DNA of 64,000 nt from Eriocheir sinensis (taxonomy: Eukaryota > Arthropoda > Malacostraca > Decapoda > Varunidae): contig NW_026111770.1 of assembly GCF_024679095.1 (NCBI RefSeq), forward strand, positions 30,001 to 94,000, given 5' to 3'. How positions within the stretch are numbered: the stretch's first letter is position 1; the number at the start of each line of letters is the position of its first letter. Shown in pieces: positions 1-47,895 of this stretch. The notes below the pieces were generated by a model. That model worked only from the letters and a program-made list of their open reading frames with translations. It was not told where the DNA came from and did no database searches. Position numbers and translations under genes: made by a program.

Positions 1-53
<53 letters not shown>

Positions 54-125
54 TTCTTTTTTTTTCTTTCTCCCTTGTCTTTCTTTCCCTTCTTTCTTTC
101 TTGCTGTCTTACTTCTGTTCTGTTC

Positions 126-203
<78 letters not shown>

Positions 204-273
204 TTCTTTCTTTTCTTTCTTTTTTTTTCTTTCTCCCTTGTCTTTCTTTTCCTTCTTTCTTTCTTGCTGTCTT

Positions 274-364
<91 letters not shown>
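1..364. repeat. Compound (TC)n microsatellite with a duplicated T-rich spacer
   Basis: (TC)n runs at 1-49, 129-199 and 277-364 are separated by two related pyrimidine spacers of about 78 bp (50-128 and 200-276). Both spacers contain TTTCTTTCTCCCTTGTC and CTTGCTGTCTTACTTCT. It lies just beyond the 3' end of the mucin-like gene. Confidence 0.95.
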
Positions 365-367
<3 letters not shown>

Positions 368-439
368 ATACACTCTTGAATTAGGAAGTGAAAAGCTGAA
401 CAGAGTGAATATAAAGGCTTGCAGGAGGTGTTGATTAAT

Positions 440-675
440 TTACAAATGATACTTTTTACAGATGCTTTATTGCTTTTTATTACATAAGATATTTCGTTTT
501 GTTTTTATTTTCGAATCTATGAAATGAATTACTCAGGTTATCATTGCGTTTCCCAGATTCTAGTCCCGTCTTTTCTTACATTCATTCATTCAATATTTTT
601 GCTTGCTACGTCTGTCTGTCTGTCTATACATTCATCTATCTATCTGTCTTCCTATCTGCCTGTCTGTCTGTGCCT
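440..675 (-). other. 3'UTR of the mucin-like gene
   Basis: About 230 nt follow the TAG, with GACA/GATA-type short repeats (600-670) and then AT-rich sequence. The cleavage site is inferred to lie 10-30 nt after the second AATAAA, near 440-456. Confidence 0.55.
466..481 (-). promoter_or_regulatory. Two polyadenylation signals
   Basis: AATAAA occurs twice on the minus strand, at 481-476 and 471-466. Both are about 200 nt beyond the stop codon of exon 6, as expected for a short animal 3'UTR. Confidence 0.6.
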
Positions 676-29208
<28,533 letters not shown>

Positions 29209-29507
29209 GCTGCCGCCTTGTCGCCCTGGCAGGGGAGTCGTGTTAGTGGCTATGATGGACTTTTTTGTGTCTTTATTCTTTGGCTACTTGTCAAGTTTAT
29301 GACATTTTTTCAGTGACGTTCCCATGTCACAGTGTCCCTGAACATATAAATGCCAGCGTATGCGAAAAGCCCTTTAAATTCCATCGCACAGACGATTTTT
29401 TATTAAAGTTTATTTGTTCTTGTTTAAGCGTTTAAGTTTTGTTAAAGTGTTGTGGTAAGTACTGCCACAAGGGTGTTCCATTGGTGATTGCTTGCCTTCT
29501 AATTAAC
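29209..29507. promoter_or_regulatory. 5' flank and probable 5'UTR of the mucin-like gene
   Basis: The 300 bp before the ATG lie between exon 1 and LINE debris, so the core promoter is probably here. On the gene strand a weak TTTATATG lies about 140 bp before the ATG; no clear TATA or initiator. Placement is inference. Confidence 0.35.
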
Positions 29508-29658
29508 TCCTGGTCATTCTCTCTTAGCCGTTTCGGTGAAACTTTTGCTGTTGCCTTAGACATCCCATAAGCCATTGACAGTCTGATCAGAATCTGTTAC
29601 TATACTACGGACTCTATCCCTCTCTGTAGTTTTATCTCCAGCTTCCTTTCCGGCCGAT
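29508..29658 (+). mobile_element. Third copy of the jockey-like LINE, RT fragment
   Basis: Matches 6764-6930 of the first copy: TCTCTTAGCCGTTTCGGTGA, CCTTAGACAT, then TTTATCTCCAG and CCTTTCCGGCCG, with an internal deletion. It stops where a (TAGA)n run begins. Confidence 0.7.
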
Positions 29659-29690
29659 CTAGATAGATAGTTAGATAGATAGATAGATAA
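29659..29690. repeat. (TAGA)n microsatellite tail
   Basis: About eight TAGA units with one TTAGA interruption, at the 3' end of the CR1/L2-like LINE. Confidence 0.9.
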
Positions 29691-30260
29691 CTTTATTGTC
29701 AGTTTGCAACATAGCAATGCATAGAAATTGGAATTCTTTGTGGCTACAGCTCCATATTACAATAAATTCCTATAAAAGATATAAAATTACTAAAAATGTA
29801 AAGTTAGTAGAAATATAAAATCACTAAAGATGTGAAATGAACACGATAAAAACACAATCAATCACAGGGCCCATCACACTTTCACACATTCTCACAAGTA
29901 ATTTATCACCCAGTCACTATCATGTTTTCAAATGATTAAAGAGTACGATGCTTTTTGGTACAAACGATTTTTTATATCTGTCCGTGCGCTGGGTGGGCAG
30001 AGCTAACCTGCCGGACCTGAGGAATGTGTGGCAGGAGTGGAGGGGATGGGTTACATCAGTCATGATTCTGTCAACCTGTTTCAGTGTTCCTTCCTGATAA
30101 AGCCTGTCGATTGAATTTACTTCTGCACCTAACTTCCTCGATTTCCCTACGATCCTTTTAAGCATATTCTTTTCCCTAGATGTTAATCTACCAAACCAAG
30201 TGGTTAAAGAAAACCTTATTATTGACTCTATAGTGGACCTGTAGAAGAGACTAATTTTTT
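29659..30260 (-). mobile_element. CR1/L2-like LINE, 3' end with (TATC)n tail
   Basis: On the minus strand a frame open from about 30255 to the stop at 29922 reads LFYRSTIESIIRFSLTTWFG, REKNMLKRIVGKSRKLGAEV, VDRIMTDVTHPLHSCHTFLR and TQRTDRYKKSFVPKSIVLFN. FYRSTIES, the HPLH-x-LxSGR-type block and the TxRYKxSFVPxxIxLxN end are hallmarks of the C-terminus of CR1/L2-type reverse transcriptase ORFs. A 3'UTR follows, with CAATAAAG and a (TATC)n tail (29690-29659), a usual 3' end for such LINEs. 5'-truncated; the coding tail is intact, so it is fairly young. Confidence 0.7.
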
Positions 30261-30359
30261 TTTTTTATCTATGTGTAAATTTTTCAAAATGCGTAAAAAA
30301 TGAAGCCTTTAATTGCATTTCTTCATTACCTAGTTGGTATTTGCGCTACCTTTTAATTC

Positions 30360-31250
30360 ACGGACATAAAATGTATAAATACGTATAAGAAAATGTACAA
30401 ATATACATAAAATAATGTAAACTCGTATCAAAATAAATAAGCAAAATACCAATCAACGAATGTGTATTTGTATAAATAGACATCAACACAATACACATAA
30501 CCTAACGGAAAATTGTATAAAACTATATACAAAATACACAGAAGTAATTAAATTGTATGAAATAGATATACAAAATACAGATAAATAAGCTAAATTTGAA
30601 TTGAAATGTATATTCAAAATACATAAAATAAAGTAGATTTGTATCAAAATATTTATAAAATACCCATAAAATAACGCATTTTTTATTTATAAAATATATA
30701 TACCAAAATACACATTAAAATTTAATTTGTATTAAAATAAATATAAAAACACATTCAATAAAAGGTAAATTTGTATTGAAATAGATATGCAAATACATAT
30801 AAAACAATGTAAATTTGTTTCAAAATATATATACGAATACATAAAATAACGTAGATTTCTATAAAATATATATACAAAATACACATAAAAAGTAAATACG
30901 TATAAAATGTATACAAATACACATAAATAATGTAAATTCGTATCAAAATAAATATACAAAATACCAATAAAGAATGTGTATTTGTATAAATATAAATATA
31001 CAAAAAACACATAAAATAACGTAAATTTATATAAAACTATATACAAAAATACACAGAAGTATTTTAATTTGTATGAAAATAGATATACAAAAAAAAGGTA
31101 AATTCGTTACAAATTCAATAAACAAAATTCAGATAAAAGAACTTATATTTGTAGAAAAACTAAATATACAAAATACACATTAAATAACGAAAATTTGTGT
31201 GAAAATATATAAAAAATAAACAAAATAATTTCAATTTGTATGAAAATAAA
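30360..31250 (-). repeat. Satellite block 1, A-rich strand on plus
   Basis: First block after the LINE. Orientation flips near 31250. Confidence 0.8.
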
Positions 31251-32100
31251 TAATACTTTTGTGTATTTTTGCATATAGTTTTATATAAATTTACGTTATT
31301 TTTATTTTTTAAATTTATTTATATACAATACACTTTCTTTTATTAGTATTTTGTTCATTTATTTTGATACAAGTTTACATTATTTTAAATGTATTTTGTA
31401 TACCTTTTTTTATACGTATTTACTTCATTTTATGTGTATTTTGTATATTTATTTTCATAGAAATCTACGTTATTTTATGTGTATTCGTATATATATTTTT
31501 AAAAATTTACATGGTTTTATATGTATTTTGCATATCTATTTCAATACAAATTTACCTTATTGTATGTGCATTTTGTATATTTATTTTAATATAAATTCAA
31601 ATATTTTATGTGTGTCTTGGTATAAATATTTTTAGAAAAAATGCGTTATTTTATGGGTATTTTGCATCTTAATTTTCATACAAATTTACATTATTTTATT
31701 AATATTTTGTGTATTTATTTTGATACGATTTTATATTATTATATTTGTGTTTTGTATATATTCTTTTATACATATTTACATTATTTAATGTGTATTTTTT
31801 ATATATATTTTATACAAATTTACGTTATTTTAAGTGTATTTGTTTATATATTTTCATTCAAATTTACATTATTTTATGTGTATTTTGTAAATGTATTTCA
31901 ATACAAATTTACCTAATTTTATGTGTATTTTGTATATTTATTTTCATACAAATTAAAATTATTTTTGTGTATTTTTGTATATAGTTTTATAAAATTTAGG
32001 TGATTTTATGTGTATATTGTATATCTATTTTCATACAAATACACATTTTTATTGATATTTTGTTTATTTACTTTGACATGAGTTTACATTATTTAATGTG

Positions 32101-32370
<270 letters not shown>

Positions 32371-35300
32371 TTTTTATATTTGATGTTTACATTTTGTATA
32401 TATATTTCTATAGAAATCTACGTTGATTTATGAGTATTCGTATATAGATTTTGAAATAAATTTACACTGTTTTATGTGTATTTTGCATATTTTTCAATAC
32501 AAATTTACCTTATTGTATATGCATTTTGTATATTAATTTTAATACAAATTTAGTTATGCTATGTGTATTTTGTATGTATTTTTATAAAAATATGCTTTAT
32601 TTTTTTTGTATTTTGCTATTTTATTTTAATTAAAATTTAAATTATTTTATTTTTATTATTTTTTTATTTTTTTTTTAAACAATTTTACATTATTCTATGT
32701 GTATTTTGTATATCTATTTTCATACGTATTTACTTAGTTTTATGTGTATTTTGTATATATATTTTTATAGAAATCTACGTTATTTTATGTGTGTTCGTAT
32801 ATATATTTTGAAACAAATTTACATTGTTTTATATGTATTTTTGCATATCTCTTTCAATACAAATTTACCTTATTGTATGTGCATTTTGTATTTTCAATAC
32901 AAATTTAAATATTTTATGTGTATTTTGGTATATATATTTTATAAGAAATGCGCTATTTGATGGGAATTTTGCATCTTTATTTTCAAACAAATTTACATTA
33001 TTTTATTAATATTCGGTGTATTTATTTTGATACGATTTCACATTATTCTATTTTTTTTGGTATATATTTTTTTTATAAATATTTACATTATTTAATGTGT
33101 ATCTTGCATCTTTTATCGTAATTTTGTTTATTTATTTTTATACGAATTTACATTATTTTAGGTGTATTTGATATGTATATTTTTATACTTATTTATATCA
33201 TTTTATTTGTGTTTTGAATATATATTTTCATAGAAATTTACTCTATTTTATGGGTATTCGTATATATATTTTGATAAAAATTTACATTATTTATGTTTAT
33301 TTTACAAATCTATTTCAATACAAATTTACCATATTGTATGTGTATTTTGTATATTTATTTTAATACAAATTTAATTATTTTATGTGTTTTTTTGTAAAAA
33401 TATGCGTTATTATTTGGGTATTTTGCATCTTTATTTTCATACAAATTTACATTATTTTATTGATATTCTGTTTATTTATTTTGATACGATTTTACATTAT
33501 TCTATGTGTATTTTGTATATATATTTTTATACACATTTACATTATTTAATGTATATTTTGTATATATATTTTATATAAATGTGTATTTGTTTATACATTT
33601 TCATACAAATTTACAATATCTGATGTGTAATTTGTATGTGTATTTCAATACAGATTTGCCTAATTTTATGTGTATTTTGCATATCTATTTTCAAACAAAT
33701 TTAAATTATTTTTATGTATTTTTTATATATTTTAATACAAATTTTAGTTATTTTATTTGTATTTTGTATTTATATTTTCCTACAAATATACATTCTTTTA
33801 GTGGAATTTTGTTCATTTTTTTCATAAGAATTTACATAATTTTATGTGTATTTTGAATATATATTTTTCTACGTATTTACATTATTTTATGTGTATTTTT
33901 TATATACATTTTCATAAAAATTTACGTTATTTTATTGTGTGTATTCGTATATGATTTGATACAAATTTACGTTATTTTATGTTTATTTTGCATATCTATT
34001 TCAATATAGATTTACCTTATTGTATGTGTATTTTGTAAATTTATTTTAATACAAATTTAATTATTTTATGTGTACTTTGTATACATTTTCTTATACGTAT
34101 TTAATTCATTTAATGCGTATTTTGTATATATATTTTTATAGTATTCTACGTTATTTTATGTGTATTGGTATATATATTTTGAAGCAAATTTACATTGTTT
34201 TATATGTATTTAGCATATCTATTTCAATATAAATCTACCTTATTGTACGTGCATTTTGTATATTTATTGTAATACAAATTTTAAAAAAATATTATTTTGG
34301 TATGTATATTTTTATAAAAAGTTTTATAAAAATTTAAAATATTTTATGTGTATTTTGTATATCTATTTTCATACAAATACACATTTTTTATTGATATTTG
34401 TTTATTTATTTTGACGCGAATTCACATTATTGAATGTGTATTGTGTATATATATTTTTATACGTATTTACGTCATTTCATGTGTATTTTGTATATATATT
34501 TCTATAGAAATATATGTTATTTTATGTGTATTCGTATATATATTTTGAAACAAATATACATTGTTTTATGTGCATTTTGCATATTTTTTCAATATAAATT
34601 TACCTTATTGTACGTGCATTTTGTATATTAATTTTAATACAAATTTAATTATTCTATGTGTATTTTTGTATATGTATTTTCATAAAAAAATGCTTTATTT
34701 TATGGGTATTTTGCATCTTTATTTTCATACAAATTTACATTATTTTATTGATATTCTGTGTATTTATTTTGATACGATTTTACATTATTCTATGTACATT
34801 TGGTATATATATTTCATACAAATGAACGTTATTTTATGTGAATTTGTTTTCATTTCATACAAATTTACATTATTTTATGTGTATTTTGTACATGTATTTA
34901 AATACAAATTTAACTAATTATATGTGTATTATGTATATCTATTTTCATACAAATTGAAATTAATTTTGTGTATTTTAGTATATATTTTTATTCAAATTTT
35001 CGCAATTTTATGTGAATTTTATATATTTATTTTCCTACAAATATACGTCCTTTTATCGGAATTTTGTTTATTTATTTTAATACGAGTTTTCATTATTTTA
35101 GGTGTATTTGATATATATATTTTTATACTTATTTACATAATTTTATATGTATTTTGAATATATATTTTCATAGAAATTTACTCTATTTTATGTGCATTCG
35201 TATATATATTTTGATACAAATTTACATTATTTATGTGTATTTCGCATATCTATTTCAATACAAATTTTCTTTATTGTATGTGCCTTTTGAATATTTATTT

Positions 35301-37752
35301 TGATGCAAATTTAATTATTTTATGTGTATTTTTGTATATATATTTTTAAGCAAATATGCGTTATTATATGGGTATTTTGCATCTTTATTTTCATACAAAT
35401 TTACATTATTTTATTGATTGTCTGTTTATTTATTTTGATACGATTTTACGTTATTCTGTGTATTTTGTATATATATTTTTAGACATATTTACATTATTTA
35501 ATGTATATTTTGTACATATATTTTATGGAAATTTAGGTTATCTTATGTGTATTTGTTTATATATTTTCATACAAATTTACATTATTTTATGTGTATTTTG
35601 TATATGTATTTCAATAAAAATTTGCCTAATTTCATTTGTATTTTGCATATTTATTTTCAAACAAATTTAAATTATTTTTGTGTATTTTTGTATTATTTTT
35701 ATCCATTTTTTTTTTTTATTTGTATGTTGTATATATATTTTCCTACACATATACATTCTTTTAGAGGAAATTTTGTTTATTTATTTTGATACGAATTTAT
35801 ATTATTTTATATGTATTTTGTATATATATTTTTCTATGTATTTACATTATTTTATGTGTATTTTGTATATATATTTTAATAAAAATTTACGTAATTTTAT
35901 GTGTGTATTCGTATATATTTTGATAAAAATTTTCATTATTTTATGTGTTTTTTGCATATCTATTTCAATGAAAATCTACCTTATTGTATGTGTATTTTGT
36001 ATATTTATTTTAATACAAATTTAATTATTTTATGTGTATTTTTGTATATATATTTTTTTAAATATGAGATATTTTATGGGTAATTTGCATCTTTAATTAT
36101 ATAAATTTTTACATTACGTACATATCTTTTATACGTATTTACATTATTTAATGTGTATTTTGTTTATATATTTTTATACAAATTTACGTTATTATATGTG
36201 TATTTGAATATATATTTTTATACAAATTTACATTATTTTATGTATTTTCTATATTTATTTCAATTCAAATTTAGCTTATTTTATGTGTCTTTTGTATATC
36301 TATTTTCATACAAATTTAATTATTTTTGGTTTATTTTTGTATATAGTTTTATACAATATTACGTTATTTTATGTGTATTTTGTATATTTATATTTATACA
36401 AGTAAACATTCCTTTATTGGCATTTAGTTTATTTATTTTGATACGAATATACATTATTTTATGTGTATTTTGTATACATTTTCTTATACGTATTTACTTC
36501 ATTTTATGTGTATTTTGTATATATATTTTATAGAAATCTACGTTATTTTATGAGTATTCGTATGTATATTTTGAAACAAATTTACATTGTTTTATATTTA
36601 TTTTGCATATCTATTTCAATACATATTTACCTTATTGTATGTGCATTTTGTATATTTATTGTAATACAAATTTAAATATTTTATGTGCATTTTGGTATAT
36701 ATATTTTCATAAAAAATGCGTTGTTTTATGGGTATTTTGCATCTTTATTTTCATACAAATTTACATTATTTTATTAATATTCTGTGTATTTATTTTGATA
36801 ATATTTTACATTATTCTATTTGTGTTTTGTATATATTTTTTTATACATATTTACATGATTTAATGTGTATTTTCTATATATATTTCATACAAGTTTTCGC
36901 TATTTTAAGTGTATTTGTTTATATATTTTTATTCAAATTTACATTATTTTATGTGTATTTTGTATATGTATTTCAATAGAAATTTACCTAATTTCATGTG
37001 TATTTTTTATATATATTTTATACAAATTTAAATTATTTTTTGTGTATTTTTGTAAAGAGTTTTATTCAAATTTAATATATTTTATGTGTATTTTTTATAT
37101 CTATTTTCATACAAATACACATTCTTTTATTGATATTTTGTTTATTTATTTTGATGCGAATTTACATTATTTTATGTGTATTCGTATATATATTTTGAAA
37201 CAAATATACATTGTTTTATGTACATTTTGCATATTTTTTCAATACAAATTTACCTTATTGTACCTGCATTTTGTATATTAATTTTAATACAAATTTAGCT
37301 ATTCTATGTGTATTTTTGTATATGTATTTTTATAAAAAAATGCTTTATTTTATAGGTATTTTGCATCTTTATTTTCATACAAAATTACATTATTTTATTG
37401 ATATTCTGTGTATTTATTTTGATACGATTTTACATTATTCTATGTATATTTTGTATATCTATTTTATACCAATGTACGTTATTTTATGTGAATTTGTTTT
37501 CATTTCATACAAATTTACATTATTTTATGTGAATTTTGTACATGTATTTAAATACAAATTTAACTAATTATATGTGTATTTTGTATATCTATTTTCATAC
37601 AAATTGAAATTAATTTTGTGTATTTTTGAATATAGTTTTATTCAAATTTTCGTAATTTTATGTATATTTTGTATATTTATTTTCCTCCACATATACGTTA
37701 TTTTATCGGAATTTTTTTCATTTATTTTGATACGAATTCTCATTTTTTTATG

Positions 37753-37859
<107 letters not shown>

Positions 37860-40002
37860 TTCTTATTTACATAATTTTATATGTATTTTGAATATATATT
37901 TTCATAGAAATCTACTCTATATGTATGTATAGAAATACACATGAAATAATCTAAATTCGTATCGAAATAAATGAACAAAATACCGATAAGATAATGTAAT
38001 TTTGAATGAAAATATATTTAGAAAATACACATAAAATAACGTAAATAAAAATAAATATATACACATAAAATGATTTGAATTTGAATGAAAATAGATATAA
38101 AAATAAACTTAAAATAAGGCAAATTTATAATGAAATATATATACAAAATACACATAAAATAATGTAGATTTGTTTCAAAATATATATACGAATACACATA
38201 AAATAACGTAGATTTCTATAGAAATATATATATACAAAATATACATGAAATGTTGTTAATACGTATAAAAATATATACACTAAATACACTTTAAATAATG
38301 TAAATTCGTGTCAAAATAAATAATTAAAATATCAATAAAAGAATGTGTATTTGTATGAAAATACATATACAAAATACACATAAAATAACGTAGATTTGTA
38401 TAAAACTATATATAAAAATACACAAAAAAAGTTAAATTTGTATGAAAATAAATATACAAGATACACATAAAATTAGGTAAATTTGTAAAGAAATACATAT
38501 ACAAAATACACATAAAATAATGTAAATTTGAATGAAAATATATAAACAAATAAACTTAAATTAACATAAATTTGTATAAAATATATATAAAAAATACTCA
38601 TTAAATAATGTAAATATGTATAAAAAATATATATACAAAACACAAAGAGAAGAATTTAAAATCGTATTAAAATAAATACACAGAATGTAAATAAAATAAT
38701 GTAAATTTGTATTAAAATAAAGATGCAAAATACCCACAAAATAACGCATTTTTTTATAAATATACAAAATACACATGAAAGGATGTAAATACGTATAAAA
38801 ATATATATACAAAATACATATTAAATAATGTAAATTCGCGTCAAAATAAATAAACAAAATGTCAATAAAGGAATGTGTATTTGTATGAAAATAAATATAC
38901 AAAATACACATAAGATAACATAAATTTGTAAAAAACTATATAATTTAATATAATTTAAATTTGTATGAAAATAAATATACAAAATACACATAAAATTAGG
39001 TAAATTTGTATTGAAATACATATACAAAATACACATAAAATACTGTAAATTTGAATGAAAATACATAAACAAATACACTTAAAATAACGTAAATTTGTAT
39101 TAAAAAATATATACAAAACATAAATAAAATAATGTAAAATCGTATCAAAATAAATACACAGAATATTAATAAAATAATGTAAATTTGTATGAAAATAAAG
39201 AAGCAAAATACGCATAAAATAACGCTTTTTTTAAAAATATATATACAAAAATACGCATAAAAAAATTTATTTGTATTAAAATAAATATACAAAATACACA
39301 TACAATGAGGTAAATCTGTATTGAAATAGATATGCAAAATACATATAAAACAATGTAAATTTGTTTCAAAATATATATACGAATACACATAAAATAACGT
39401 AGATTTGTATAAAAATATATATACAAAATACACGTAAAATGAAGTAAATACGTATAAAAAAATGTGTACAAAATACACATAAAATAACGTAAATTCGTAT
39501 CAAAATAAATAAACAAAATACCAATAAAAGAATGTGTATTTGTATAAATATAAATTTACAAAATACACATAAAATAACGTAAATTTGTATAAAACTATAT
39601 ACAAAAATACACAGAACTATTAATTACTGTGTAATATAAATTTATATACAAAATATATATACAAAATACAGATAAAATAAGCTAAATTTGAATTGAAATG
39701 TATATTCAAAATACATAAAATAATGTAAATTTGTATCAAAATATTTATAAAAATACATATAATAACGTAAATTTGTTTAAAAATATATAAACAAAATACA
39801 CATTAAGTAATGTAAATACGTATAAAAAATATGTACAAAATACACATATAATCATATAATTCGTATCAAACTAAATAAACAAAATAGCAATAAAATAATG
39901 TAAATTTGTATGAGAAAACATATACAAATACATATAAAATAACGCTAATTTCTATAAAAATATATGTCCAAAAATGAACGTAAAATAAATTAACTTTGGA
40001 TA

Positions 40003-40147
<145 letters not shown>

Positions 40148-42641
40148 CACTTTAAATAATGTAAATGCGTACATGAAATAACCTAAATTTGTATAAAACT
40201 ATATACAAAAATACACAAAAATAATTTAAATTTGTATGAAAAGAAATATACAAAATACACATAAAATTAGGTTAATTTCTATTGAAATACATATACAAAA
40301 TACACATAAAATAATGTAAATTTGAAAGAAAATATATAAACAAATACACATATAATAACGTAAATTTGTATAAAATATATATACAAAATACACATTAAAT
40401 AATATAAATAGGTATGAAAAATATATACAAAACACAAATAGAATAATGTAAAATCGTATCAAAATATATACACAGAATATTAATAAAATAATGTAAATTT
40501 GTATGAAAATTAAGATGCAAAATACCTATAAAATAACGCATTTTTTTTTAAATTATTGATACCAAAATACACATAAAATATTTGAATTTGTATCAAAATA
40601 AATATACAAAATGCACATACAATAAGGTAAATTTGTATTGAAATAGATATGCAAAATACATATAAAATAATGTAAATTTGTTTCAAAATATATATGCGAA
40701 TACACATAAAATAACGTAGATTTCTATAAAAATACATATACAAAATAACCATAAAATTAAGTAAATACGTATAAAAAATGTATACAAAATACACATAAAA
40801 TAATGTAAATTCGTATAAATATAAATAAACAATATAGCAATAAAAGAATGGGTATTTGTATAAATATAAATATACAAAATGCACATAAAATAACGTAAAT
40901 TTATATAAAACTATATGCATAAAATAACGCAAATTTCTATAAAAATATATGTACAAAAATGAACATAAAATAAATTTGCGTAAAAATATATATACAAAAC
41001 ACACATTAGATAATGTAAATGAGTATAAAAATATGTATACAAAATACCTATGAAATAATCTAAATTCCTATCGAATTAAATTAAGAAAATACCAATATAA
41101 TAATGTAATTTTGGATGAAAATATATATACAAAATACACATAAAATAACCTAAATGCAAATACAAATATACACATAAATTAATTTAAAATTGAATGAAAT
41201 AAATATACAAAATAAACATAAAATAAGGTAAATTTGTAATGAAATATATGAAAAAATACACATAAAATAATATAAATTTGTATGAAAATATATATACAAA
41301 TACACATTAAATAACATGAATTTGTATAAAATTTGTATCAAAATATATACGAATACACACAATAAAATAACGTAATTTTTTTATGAAAATGTATATACAA
41401 AATACACATAAAATAATGTAAATTTGTATAAAAATATATAAACAAATACACATAAAATAATGTAAATTTGGATAAAATATATATACAAAATAAACCTTAA
41501 ATAATGTAAATATGTATAAAAAATATATACAAAATACACATAGAATAATGTTAAATCGTATCAAAATAAATAAAGAGAATATCAATAAAATATTGTAAAT
41601 TTGTATGAAAATAAAGCTGCAAAATATCCATATAATAACGCATATTTGCATAAAAATATATATACAAAATTACATATAAAATAATTAAATTTGTATTAAA
41701 ATAAATATAAAAAATGCACGTACAATAAAGAAAATTTGTATTGAAATAGATATGCAGAATGCACATCAATAATGTAAATTTGTATCAAAATATATATACG
41801 AATACTCATAAAATAGAGTAAATTTCTATGAAAATATACATACAAAATAGATATACAAAATACACATATAACTAGTTAAATTTGTATTTAAATACATGTA
41901 CAAAAAACACATAAAATAATGTAGATTTGTATGAAATGAAAACAAATACATTTTATATTAAATATATATACAAAATACACATAGAATAATGTAAAATCAT
42001 ACCAAATAAATACACAGAATATCAATAAAATAATGTAAATTTGTATGAAAATAAAGATGCAAAATACCCATAAAATAAAGCATATTTTTATAAAAATACA
42101 TACACAAAAATAGACATAGATTAATCAAATTTTTATTAAAATTAATATACAAAATGCACATACAATAATGTAAATTTGTATTGAAAAAATATGCAAAATA
42201 CACATAAAACAAAGTAAATTTTTTTCAAAATATATATACGAATACTCATAAAATAACGTAGATTTCTATAGAAATATATATACAAAATACACTTGAAATA
42301 ATGTAAATACGTATAAAAATATATACAAAATGCACATTAAATAATGTTAATTCGTGCCATATTAATTAAAAAAAATATCATGAAAAGAATGTGAATTTGT
42401 ATGAAAATAGATATACAAAATACACATAAAATAACCTAAATTTGTATAAAACTATATACAAAAGTAAACAAAAATAATTTAAACTTGTATGAAAATAAAT
42501 ATACAAAAAACATAAAATTAGGTAAATTTATTTTGAAATACATATACAAAATACACATAAAATAATGTAAATTTGAATGAAAATATATAAACATATTGAC
42601 TTAAAATTACGTAAATTTGTATCAAATATATAAATAAATAT

Positions 42642-42659
42642 CTATATATATATATAAAA

Positions 42660-42752
<93 letters not shown>
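42642..42752. repeat. (TA)n tract inside the satellite
   Basis: Impure at its left side (ATAAAAATATATA). The duplicate locus near 63880 is unexpanded. Confidence 0.93.
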
Positions 42753-42753
<1 letters not shown>

Positions 42754-43275
42754 CATCAAATAATGTAAATATGTATAAAAATATATACAAAACACAAATA
42801 AAATAATGTAAAATCGTATCAAAATAAATACAGAGAATATTAATAAAATAATGTAAATTTGTATGAAAATTAAGATGCAAAATACCCATAAAATAATGCA
42901 TTTTTTATAAAAATATATATGAAAAACATAAAATATTTGATTTTGTATTAAAATAAATAGATATACAAAATACACATAAAATAAGCTAAATTTGAATTGA
43001 AATATATATACAAAATACATAAAATAATGTAAATTTGTATCAAAATACCTATACAAATACACATATAATATTGTAAATTTGTATAAAAATATATAAACAA
43101 AATACACATTAAATAATGTAAATACGTATAAAAAAATGTAAAAAATACACAAATAATCATGTAATACGTATCAAAATAAATAGACAAAATACCAATAAAA
43201 TAATGTAAATTTCTATGAGAAAACATATACAAAATACACATAAATAACGCAAATATCAATAAAAATATATATAAT

Positions 43276-43402
43276 ATAATACATTTTTATACATATTTAA
43301 AATATTTAATGTATATTTTGTATATATATATTTTATCCAAATTTACGTGATTTTATATGTTTTTGTTTATATATTTTCATACAAATTTACATTATTTTAT
43401 TT
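43276..43402 (+). repeat. Satellite block 4, short inverted piece
   Basis: About 127 bp, roughly three monomers. Confidence 0.7.
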
Positions 43403-43612
43403 GTACAAAATATATGAAATAAAGTAAATTTGTATCAAAATATTTATACAAATACACATATAATAACGTAAATTTGTATGAAAATATATAAACAAAATAC
43501 ACATTAAATAATGTAAATACGTATAAAAAACTGTGTACAAAATACTCATATAATCATGTAATTCGTATCAAAATAAATAAACAAAATACCAATAAAATAA
43601 TATAAATTTGTA
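43403..43612 (-). repeat. Satellite block 5, short inverted piece
   Basis: About 210 bp, ending at the junction GTATGAGTAAACGTGTATG, which recurs at 53110. Confidence 0.7.
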
Positions 43613-47430
<3,818 letters not shown>

Positions 47431-47895
47431 ATATATACCAAAATACACATGAAAAAATTAAATTTGTATTAAAATAAATATTTAAAAAACACATACAATA
47501 AAATTAAATTGTATTGAAATAGATATGCAAAATACATATAAAACAATGTAAATTTGTTTCAAAATATATATACGAATACATAAAATAACGTAGATTTCTA
47601 TAAATATATATACAAAATACACTTAAAATAGTAAATACGTATAAAAAAATGTATACAAAATACACATAAAATAATGTAAATTCGCATCAAAATAAATATA
47701 AAAAATACCAATAAAAGAATGTGTATTTGTATAAATATAAATATACAAAATACACATAAAATAACGTAAATTTATATAAAACTATATACAAAAATACACA
47801 GAAGTATTTTAATTTGTATGAAAATAGATATACAAAATAAGGTAAATTCGTTTCAAATTCAATAAACAAAATTCAGATTTTATAAAAATAATATA
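47431..47895 (-). repeat. Satellite block 7
   Basis: About 465 bp; opens abruptly at ACCTCTCCATATATACC. Confidence 0.8.
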
